A stretch of DNA of 38,421 bases from an uncultured Collinsella sp. (GTDB lineage Bacteria > Actinomycetota > Coriobacteriia > Coriobacteriales > Coriobacteriaceae), in assembly GCA_958405565.1 (NCBI GenBank), contig CATYEN010000019.1, positions 1 to 38,421 of the forward strand, given 5' to 3'. A program made the position numbers and the translations under genes. The notes below the pieces were generated by a model. That model was not told the DNA's origin. It ran no database searches and saw only the letters and a list, made by a program, of their open reading frames with translations. This document shows positions 16,874 to 23,222 of the stretch, piece by piece (within the stretch, counting starts at the first letter, position 1; every line of letters starts with the position of its first letter).

Positions 16874-16902
16874 TTGGCGGCATCGTTACTAAACCGTACA
16901 GT
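16874..16902 (+). promoter_or_regulatory. Candidate promoter of the cyclodeaminase-aminotransferase pair
   Basis: TTGGCG and TACAGT are separated by exactly 17 nt, 33 nt before the first ATG. Each hexamer matches consensus at four of six positions. The spacer 16728-16934 is AT-rich compared with the genes around it. Confidence 0.4.
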
Positions 16903-16934
16903 GAAGCAACGTAAAGCTTTCGCTGAAAGGAGCG

Positions 16935-17969
16935 ATGATGGGGCAGATGGTGGTGCTTTCGGCCGAGGAAGTTTCCAAGGTGCTGACAATCGAGGATGCA
17001 ATCGCTGCCGTGGAGGAGGCATATCGCCAGAAGGCAACGGGCAAGGGTGTTGCGTGGCCGATGGTATATGAGCAGTTCGAACCCGGCGTGGCCGATATGG
17101 ATATCCGCTCGGGCGAGTTGGCGGGAAGCGGCCTCTTCGGTCTCAAGCTCACTGCCTGGTTCTCTCAAAATCCTAAAAAGGGGCTGCCCGAGATCTTTGG
17201 CACCACGCTGCTGTGCGACAACGCGACGGGCGAGCCGTTGGCGCTGCTCAATGCCTCCGCCGTCACTGGACTTCGCACCGGTGCTGCCGCTGCGCTCGGC
17301 GCCAAGTGGCTGGCTCGGGCGGATGCGTCCAAACTGCTTGTTGCGGGCGCCGGCCATATGAGCACCTATATGGTGGCGGGCGTGCTCGCCGCCTGTCCCA
17401 AGGTGAGCGAGGTCAAGGTGTGGGAGCCGGTTTCCGATGCCGCGCCCGAGGCCCGCGTCGAGCGCATGCGAGACGAGGTCGCCCATATCTTGGGCGCCTG
17501 CGAGCATGCTCGCGAGGCATCCACCTATTCCATCGAGGCAACGGCCGACGGCCAAGGTGCCGCGGCGGAGGCCGACATCATCGTGACGATTACGCCGGCG
17601 ACCAAGCCCATCATCCCCGATGCATGGGTGCGCCCCGGCACGCATATTTCCTGCGTCGGTGCCGACATGCCCGGCAAGCAGGAGCTCGCCTCGGCACTTG
17701 TCGCCCGTGCTGCTGTTTACGTCGACGACCGCGAGCAATCGGTCGCGTCCGGCGAGCTGGAGATTCCGGTTGCCGAGGGTGCCATCACACCCGAGGACAT
17801 CAAAGCGGAGCTCGGCAAAGTCATCGCCGGCACGGCTACGGGGCGTTCGGATGACGAGCAGGTGACGGTGTTCGATACGTCGGGCATCGCCGTTCAGGAC
17901 CTTTCGGCATCGAAAATTGCCTACGACCGCGCCGTCGAGGCGGGGCTGGGCACCGCAGTGGAACTGTAA
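16935..17969 (+). CDS. Ornithine cyclodeaminase / mu-crystallin family protein
   Basis: A 344-residue NAD(P)-dependent enzyme of the OCD/mu-crystallin family, whose members include ornithine cyclodeaminase, alanine dehydrogenase, ketimine reductases and enzymes making non-protein amino acids. Seen: the substrate region FGLKLTAWF with the key Lys, TGLRTGAAAALGAK, the nucleotide-binding VAGAGHM, and the C-terminal FDTSGIAVQDLS. The AAAGGAG site serves ATG 16935 or, with better spacing, ATG 16938. It is 24 nt before the aminotransferase gene and probably in one operon with it. Exact reaction is not known; ornithine to proline is only one choice. Confidence 0.85.
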   Translation: MMGQMVVLSAEEVSKVLTIEDAIAAVEEAYRQKATGKGVAWPMVYEQFEPGVADMDIRSGELAGSGLFGLKLTAWFSQNPKKGLPEIFGTTLLCDNATGEPLALLNASAVTGLRTGAAAALGAKWLARADASKLLVAGAGHMSTYMVAGVLAACPKVSEVKVWEPVSDAAPEARVERMRDEVAHILGACEHAREASTYSIEATADGQGAAAEADIIVTITPATKPIIPDAWVRPGTHISCVGADMPGKQELASALVARAAVYVDDREQSVASGELEIPVAEGAITPEDIKAELGKVIAGTATGRSDDEQVTVFDTSGIAVQDLSASKIAYDRAVEAGLGTAVEL

Positions 17970-17993
17970 GAAAGTCAAGGAAAGGAAACGACA

Positions 17994-19124
17994 ATGCAGA
18001 TCAAGGATTTTGCCGTCGAGCAGTGGATGAACGAGTGGGAGACCAAGTGCACCCACAACGTTGCGGAGACGTGCGTCTATTCCCTCACGCTCGACCAGCT
18101 GTTCGAGCTTACGAACACCGACAAGAAGGCGTGGCTCGATAGCCTGTGCTCGCGCCGATTCACCTACGGAGACATCGAGGGGCAGCCCGGCTTCCTCGAG
18201 GGGGTCGCGCGTCTCTATAAGACGGTCGAGCCCGGGCATATCGTGCCCACGCACGGCGCGACCGGTGCCAACTCCCTGGTTATTTCCACGCTCGTCGAAC
18301 CGGGCGATCATGTAGTCTCCGTCAAGCCCACCTACCAGCAGCTTTACTCGATTCCCGAGATGTGCGGTGCGAAGGTCGATATCCTTCAGCTCGATCGCAA
18401 GAACGGCTACCACGTCGACGTCGACGCGCTCGATGCCCTGGTGACCGACGATACCAAGCTCATCTGCATCAATAACCCTGACAACCCCACGGGCGCCCTG
18501 CTCGACACCGATACGCTCAAGGCGATTGTTGAGGTCGCACGCAAACACGACGCGTGGGTGCTCTGCGACGAGGTCTACCGTCTGCTTACTCAGACGGATG
18601 AGTACTCCGAGTCCGTGATCGACCTGTACGACAAGGCCATCGTCACCGCATCCATGTCCAAGGTCTGGTCGTTCGCCGGCCTGCGTCTGGGCTGGGCGGT
18701 CACCAAGAGCCCGGAGCTCCGTCGCGCACTGCTCTCGCATCGCGACTACAACCTGATTTCCGCCGGCATATTCAGCGAGTCGGTGGCGGAGCTGATTCTG
18801 GGCAACGCTTCCGTGATCCTTGAGCGCAGCCGTCGCATCGTCCGTCAGAACCTTGCTGTTCTGGAGAAGTGGGTCGAGAGCGAGCCGCACCTGTCGTTCG
18901 TCAAGCCCGAGGCAGGTACCACCGCGCTCGTGTATTACGACTACGACATCGACTCCAGGACGTTCTGCATCGACATGATTAAGAAGTCCGGCGCGCTCGT
19001 CACCCCGGGCGATTGCTTCGAGGAGCCCAAGAGCATGCGCATCGGCTATGCATACTCCGATAACACCGACGACCTGCAGAAGGGCCTGGATGCCATCTCT
19101 GCGTACATGCGTACGCTCGAGTAG
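17994..19124 (+). CDS. PLP-dependent aminotransferase class I/II
   Basis: This 376-residue fold-type I aminotransferase shows NPDNPTG (161-167), the PLP-contact Asp192 (CDEVY), the Schiff-base Lys223 in SMSKVWSFAGLRLGW, and a C-terminal RIGYAYS with the carboxylate-binding Arg. The N-terminal half resembles proteins annotated as capreomycidine-synthase-like, but this is from memory and weak. AAGGAAAGGAAA precedes the ATG. Next to an OCD-family enzyme and a PucR regulator it may work in breakdown or synthesis of a basic or unusual amino acid. Confidence 0.88.
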   Translation: MQIKDFAVEQWMNEWETKCTHNVAETCVYSLTLDQLFELTNTDKKAWLDSLCSRRFTYGDIEGQPGFLEGVARLYKTVEPGHIVPTHGATGANSLVISTLVEPGDHVVSVKPTYQQLYSIPEMCGAKVDILQLDRKNGYHVDVDALDALVTDDTKLICINNPDNPTGALLDTDTLKAIVEVARKHDAWVLCDEVYRLLTQTDEYSESVIDLYDKAIVTASMSKVWSFAGLRLGWAVTKSPELRRALLSHRDYNLISAGIFSESVAELILGNASVILERSRRIVRQNLAVLEKWVESEPHLSFVKPEAGTTALVYYDYDIDSRTFCIDMIKKSGALVTPGDCFEEPKSMRIGYAYSDNTDDLQKGLDAISAYMRTLE

Positions 19125-19144
19125 AGACTCGAGGTCGAAGTGAT

Positions 19145-19180
19145 GGGGCCGATCGGTTTAGGACCGGTCGGCCCCTATTT
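19145..19180 (+). terminator. Intrinsic terminator after the aminotransferase
   Basis: GGGGCCGATCGGT (19145-19157) pairs with ACCGGTCGGCCCC (19163-19175) with one wobble; a short TATTT follows. Confidence 0.75.
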
Positions 19181-19294
19181 ACTCTCAAGGCTACCGAACA
19201 CTTTTGTCATATTAGGTGCCCACGGGGTCGTATCGCTGCGACGCCGTGGGCATAATGGTGTGCAAGGTGAAAGTTACGCGAAATGGGAGGACAC

Positions 19295-19966
19295 ATGGCG
19301 CTGATCTATGTCGTTGAGGATGACGAGCCCATCCGTCGCGAGCTTGTCGACATCCTTGCCCGCGCCGGGTTTGAAATCGAGGCTTGCGAATCGTTTGAGC
19401 ATGTCTCGCGCGATATTCTCGCCGCCGCTCCCGACCTGGTGCTACTCGACCTCACGCTCCCTGTCAAAGACGGCCAGCACATCTGCCATGAAGTTCGTCG
19501 CGAATCCGAGGTCCCCATCATCGTTCTCACGTCGCGCACGACCGAGATCGACGAGGTCATGGCCATGACGCTTGGCGCGGACGACTTTGTTCCCAAGCCC
19601 TACAGCGCGCGTGTGCTCGTGGCGCGCATCAACGCGCTGCTGCGTCGTACCGCGGCGGCGGGCGAGCGCAGCACGCTCGTCCACAAGGGGCTGGAGCTCG
19701 ACCTTGCTCGCTCCGCGGTCACCAACACGGCAACCGGCACCAGTACCGAGCTCACCAAAAACGAGCTGCGTATCCTCTCGCTGCTTCTGAGCCGCGCGGG
19801 TAAGATCGTTTCGCGCTCGGCCATCATGCAGGACCTGTGGGACTCCGACGCCTTCGTGGACGACAATACGCTCACCGTCAACATCAACCGCCTGCGCACC
19901 ACGCTCGAAAAAATCGGCATCAAGGGGTATCTGACGACGCACCGCGGCCAGGGCTATTCGGTCTAG
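19295..19966 (+). CDS. OmpR-family response regulator (BceR-like)
   Basis: A 223-residue regulator with a receiver domain (Asp9, Asp10, phospho-acceptor Asp52, Thr79, Lys101) and a winged-helix domain (about 130-223). The start at 19295 has GGGAGG 4 nt upstream; the in-frame ATG at 19283 lies in front of that site. The partner kinase starts 9 nt after the stop and is of the intramembrane-sensing kind, so the pair resembles BceRS/GraRS, which answer to antimicrobial peptides in Firmicutes. That role is inferred. Confidence 0.92.
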   Translation: MALIYVVEDDEPIRRELVDILARAGFEIEACESFEHVSRDILAAAPDLVLLDLTLPVKDGQHICHEVRRESEVPIIVLTSRTTEIDEVMAMTLGADDFVPKPYSARVLVARINALLRRTAAAGERSTLVHKGLELDLARSAVTNTATGTSTELTKNELRILSLLLSRAGKIVSRSAIMQDLWDSDAFVDDNTLTVNINRLRTTLEKIGIKGYLTTHRGQGYSV

Positions 19967-19975
19967 GGGCCGGCT

Positions 19976-21019
19976 ATGTCGTTTGCCAAATATTTCAAAG
20001 ATGCGCTGCTTCCCGTCGCTGTGTGGACGTGCGGCGTGCTGCTGAGCTGTTTTGTGCTGACGGTCGCCGGCGCACCCGTTTCTATCGTGGTCGTGGCGGT
20101 TGGCGTGTCCTTTGTCTTTGGCATGCTCGGCATCGTGATCGAGTATGCGCGCCGTCGTCGTTTTCTGTGTCAGTTGGAGCGCGCGGCAGAGGAGCTGGAG
20201 AGCCCCGCGTGGGTGCAAGAGATGGTGCAATGCCCGACCTATGCCGAGGGCGAGCTCGAGTACGAGGTTTTGCGCCGGGTGGGCAAAGCGGCCTGCGACG
20301 AGGTTGCCGAAGGCCGGCGTCAGACCGATGACTATCGCGACTATATCGAGAGCTGGGTCCACGAGGCCAAGTTGCCCCTGGCGGCAGCCCATCTGATTTT
20401 GGAAAACCTGGACGGCAGCGAAGACGATCTGTCGCGTGTGGATGACCTGGGTCGCGAGTTGGCTCGCGTGGAGCGCTATATCGACCAGGCGCTCTACTAC
20501 GCGCGTTCGGAAGTCGTGGAGCGCGACTACCTGATTCGTCGTTGGAGCCTCAAGACCTTGGTGACGGGCGCGATTAAAGCCAATGCGCGCGAGCTCATCG
20601 CGGCGCACGTGGCTCCGGTGTGCGAGAACCTCGACTTTGAGGTCTTTACCGACGAAAAATGGCTGGAGTTCATCTTGGGCCAGCTCATTCAGAACAGCAT
20701 TAAATATGCGCGCGAGGACGGCGCGAAGATCGTGTTTTCGGGCGCGCTGTTGGACGAGGGTTTGGCGAGCGAACGCATCGAGCTCACCGTTGCCGATAAC
20801 GGCTGCGGCGTGTGCGCGGCAGACCTGCCGCGCGTGTTCGAGAAAGGTTTTACCGGCGACAACGGCCGTACCACCAAGCGCGCAACGGGCATTGGCCTCT
20901 ACCTGGTGGCGCGCCTGTGCTCCAAGATGGGCATCGACGTTACCGCGGCATCGGAGCCGGGCGAAGGCTTCGTTGTCACGTTCGCCTTCTCAACGAATAA
21001 GTTTCAATATTTCGAGTAG
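19976..21019 (+). CDS. Intramembrane-sensing histidine kinase (BceS-like)
   Basis: This 347-residue kinase has two membrane helices (about 10-30 and 35-56) joined by a loop of only a few residues, so there is no outside sensor domain. The phospho-accepting His129 is in the box SWVHEAKLPL, in place of the usual HELRTP; this variant is typical of BceS/GraS kinases. The ATPase domain shows QNSIKYA, DNGCGV and ATGIGLYL. BceS kinases normally sense through a BceAB-type ABC transporter encoded next door; none is present in this window. Confidence 0.9.
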   Translation: MSFAKYFKDALLPVAVWTCGVLLSCFVLTVAGAPVSIVVVAVGVSFVFGMLGIVIEYARRRRFLCQLERAAEELESPAWVQEMVQCPTYAEGELEYEVLRRVGKAACDEVAEGRRQTDDYRDYIESWVHEAKLPLAAAHLILENLDGSEDDLSRVDDLGRELARVERYIDQALYYARSEVVERDYLIRRWSLKTLVTGAIKANARELIAAHVAPVCENLDFEVFTDEKWLEFILGQLIQNSIKYAREDGAKIVFSGALLDEGLASERIELTVADNGCGVCAADLPRVFEKGFTGDNGRTTKRATGIGLYLVARLCSKMGIDVTAASEPGEGFVVTFAFSTNKFQYFE

Positions 21020-21050
21020 CGCACGCGGCAGACGTCTGTCCAAACAAAAC

Positions 21051-21084
21051 GTGCTGCCCCGTTTGGGGCGGCACGCCATCTTTT
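21051..21084 (+). terminator. Intrinsic terminator after the BceS-like gene
   Basis: A 10-bp stem GTGCTGCCCC (21051-21060) with GGGGCGGCAC (21065-21074), nearly perfect, tetraloop GTTT, and a following CATCTTTTA. Confidence 0.75.
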
Positions 21085-21115
21085 ATCAGCCAACTCGCTG
21101 AAGTAAGGCTGCGAA

Positions 21116-21208
21116 GGCCGCGGGGCCGGGAGGGGTTTCCTAAGGGCACATCCCGCAGCCGCAACGCGGCGAGGACGTGCCCGTGGAAACCCCGCAGGCC
21201 CCGCGGCC
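21116..21208. repeat. Long GC-rich palindrome next to the stress-protein gene
   Basis: The left arm 21116-21140 and right arm 21185-21208 pair over about 24 nt. Pairing weakly continues outward to about 21101 and 21227, which overlaps the end of the stress-protein gene. Inside, GGGCAC (21144-21149) pairs with GTGCCC (21177-21182). Same general build as the palindromes at 14568, 26125 and 28358, with another core. Confidence 0.7.
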
Positions 21209-21221
21209 GGTGGGAGCAACG

Positions 21222-21659
21222 CTACTTCACGACCAAAATGTCGCAGTCCGTATTGCGCAGCAGGAACGTCGAAATCGAACCCAGCAGCGCGTACTTAATC
21301 GAGGACAGACCGCGGGCGCCGCAGAGCACCAAGTCGGGCTTGACCACGTCGAGCATCTCGTCTTTGAGCGTCTCACGAATGCGGCCGGCGCGAATCATGA
21401 CCTCGACCTCGGGAATGTTGGGGTTGGCCTTGGCCTCCTCGAGCTGCTTGGAAATAGAATTCTTAAAGGCCTCCTCCAGGCCGTTGACCAGATCGACCGG
21501 ATAGGAACCGGCGCTCTCGAGTGCCGTGGAATCGATAACGTGGCCGATAATCAGCTTGGCGCCGTTGTTCGCGGCGACCTTGATGGCGCGTGCGAGCACA
21601 AAATCCTGCTGCTCAGTACCGTCGAGTGAAACAAATACCTTGGTGTAGCCCTCGTTCAT
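21222..21659 (-). CDS. Universal stress protein (UspA family)
   Basis: A single-domain UspA protein of 145 residues. The ATP-binding signature appears near the C terminus as GARGLSSIKYALLGSIS, matching the GxxG-x9-GS pattern of ATP-binding members, and ends in CDILVVK. The start is marked by GGAGG 5 nt before the ATG. It is a single gene between the two-component pair and uppP. The role is a general survival response; the exact trigger cannot be read here. Confidence 0.93.
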   Translation of the reverse strand: MNEGYTKVFVSLDGTEQQDFVLARAIKVAANNGAKLIIGHVIDSTALESAGSYPVDLVNGLEEAFKNSISKQLEEAKANPNIPEVEVMIRAGRIRETLKDEMLDVVKPDLVLCGARGLSSIKYALLGSISTFLLRNTDCDILVVK

Positions 21660-21908
21660 GGTTTCCTCCTTGGTCTATCGCACGGGCGCTGGGCCCGTGC
21701 GTCGGGCGGGCGCGGATGCGTAGCCGCCGGACACTTTATCTTGTTGCAGTTATACCCAAGGATTTGGGTTTGACCGTTCGCAATTCTGTGAACGGGCGAG
21801 TTTTTTGGTAAGGGTGGCGGCCGGCGCGCGCGGACGGTTGATAATGGGACATCGCCCGCAACCGTCCGCAGAAACATCTATCGGCGGGTGTCATACAAGG
21901 GGGTTCCT

Positions 21909-22889
21909 TTGGATATTATCGAGCTTCTTAAATCTGCCTTCATGGGCCTGGTCGAGGGCATTACCGAATGGCTTCCCGTTTCGTCGACGGGCCACATGAT
22001 CTTGGTGGACGAGTTCGTCAAGATGAACGTGAGCGAGACGTTCTGGAATATGTTTTTGGTCGTGATTCAGCTCGGCGCCATTTTGGCCGTCTGCGCATTG
22101 TTCTTCTACGACCTCAATCCGTTTTCGCCCAGCAAGGGCAAAGATGGCCGCCGCGATACGTGGGTGCTCTGGGGCAAGATCGTGCTCGGTTGCATTCCTG
22201 CGGCGGCGATCGGTTTGCCGCTCAATGACTGGATGGAGGAGCATTTCTACAACGCTCCCGTCGTGGCACTCGCGCTCATCGTGTACGGCGTGCTGTTTAT
22301 CGTGATCGAGAACTGGCGCGCCGGCAAGCGCGAGGAGGCGGCTCTTGCCGGCTCGTTTGGTTCGCGCGCCGTTGTGGCGGGCGGGCGTCCTGCCGGTGCG
22401 CACTTTGCGGCGCCCGCCGCGGCTACCGCTGAGGATGAGGACGATGACGAGAACCTGGACTTTGGCTCCATCGCCACGCTCGAGGACCTCAGCTGGAAGA
22501 CTGCGCTGGGTATCGGCTGCTTCCAGGTGCTTTCGCTGGTGCCTGGTACGTCTCGCTCCGGTTCTACCATCATCGGCGGCCTGCTGCTGGGCTGCACGCG
22601 CTCGGTGGCGTCTAAGTTCACGTTCTTCCTGGCTATTCCCGTTATGTTTGGCGCAAGTGCGCTCAAGCTGGTCAAGTACTTTATTAAGGGCGGTACTTTC
22701 GGCACCAACGAGATCGCCATCTTGGGCGTGGGCTGCGTCGTCGCCTTTGTGGTGTCGCTCATTGCCATCAAGTGGCTTATGGGCTTCGTTCGCCGTCACG
22801 ACTTCAAGTGCTTCGGCGTCTACCGCATCATCCTGGGCATCGTGGTGCTCGCATACTTCTTCGTCCTGGAGCCGATGCTCGGCCTCTAA
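21909..22889 (+). CDS. uppP: Undecaprenyl-diphosphatase
   Basis: This 326-residue membrane enzyme recycles the lipid carrier of peptidoglycan by removing a phosphate from undecaprenyl diphosphate, and gives bacitracin tolerance. Motif 1 is VEGITEWLPVSSTGH (from Glu16) and motif 2 is PGTSRSGST. I chose the TTG at 21909, because AAGGGGG lies 6 nt before it and the protein then begins MDIIELL as in the family; the GTG at 21888 adds seven residues without a ribosome site. A loop of about 50 residues, rich in Ala and then Asp/Glu, is inserted in the middle, so the protein is longer than the usual 265-280. Confidence 0.95.
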   Translation: MDIIELLKSAFMGLVEGITEWLPVSSTGHMILVDEFVKMNVSETFWNMFLVVIQLGAILAVCALFFYDLNPFSPSKGKDGRRDTWVLWGKIVLGCIPAAAIGLPLNDWMEEHFYNAPVVALALIVYGVLFIVIENWRAGKREEAALAGSFGSRAVVAGGRPAGAHFAAPAAATAEDEDDDENLDFGSIATLEDLSWKTALGIGCFQVLSLVPGTSRSGSTIIGGLLLGCTRSVASKFTFFLAIPVMFGASALKLVKYFIKGGTFGTNEIAILGVGCVVAFVVSLIAIKWLMGFVRRHDFKCFGVYRIILGIVVLAYFFVLEPMLGL

Positions 22890-22904
22890 CTTAGTCGACG
22901 CTGC

Positions 22905-23004
22905 GCGGCGGTCAGGGCGACAACTTGTCATTCAAAGGGGGTGGCATGACCAAAAGGTCTATGCCGCCCCCTTTTCATGCCAATTTGTTCGCCCTGACCG
23001 TCGC
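22905..23004. repeat. Nested palindrome with inner terminator after uppP
   Basis: Outer arms 22905-22927 and 22981-23004 are nearly complementary (GCGGCGGTCAGGGCGA with TCGCCCTGACCGTCGC). Inside, a GC-rich stem, AAAGGGGGTGGCAT (22934-22947) with ATGCCGCCCCCTTTT (22961-22975), ends in a T run and is the likely uppP terminator. Confidence 0.8.
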
Positions 23005-23050
23005 TCGCTGCTGCTGCCATGACATCGGTGGTTTCGTGATTGTCAATAGA

Positions 23051-23082
23051 TTGGTGCAAAGTAACCTGACCCCATTGTGCCA
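23051..23082. repeat. REP-like hairpin, copy 1 (TTGGTGCAAAGTAACCTG)
   Basis: A 32-nt unit whose ends are inverted (TGGTGCAA / TTGTGCCA). An inverted copy at 35418-35449 matches at about 29 of 32 positions. It lies in the spacer between uppP and pcrA. Similar GTAACCTGACCCC cores are, to my knowledge, common in REP sequences linked to RAYT transposases. Confidence 0.7.
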
Positions 23083-23130
23083 AATCCGCTGGGGCGGGCC
23101 TGACGGTGGCGCACGGAGTCGTGGTGTGAT

Positions 23131-23161
23131 TTGCGTCGGTGTCCGCGCGGCTCGGTATACT
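23131..23161 (+). promoter_or_regulatory. Candidate promoter of pcrA
   Basis: TTGCGT (23131-23136) and TATACT (23156-23161) with a 19-nt spacer, which is longer than ideal. The implied leader is about 55 nt. Confidence 0.4.
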
Positions 23162-23222
23162 GGTACGGCTCAAACTATGGCGCTGCCCGCAGGCGCGCCG
23201 TCCGTCAGATGAGGAGTCGCCC

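Noticed and set aside
16722..18890. Long minus-strand open frame running on from the PucR-type gene (over 1,100 codons in all)
   Set aside because: It mirrors the cyclodeaminase and aminotransferase genes on the plus strand, which have clear motifs and ribosome sites. High GC leaves the opposite frame open.
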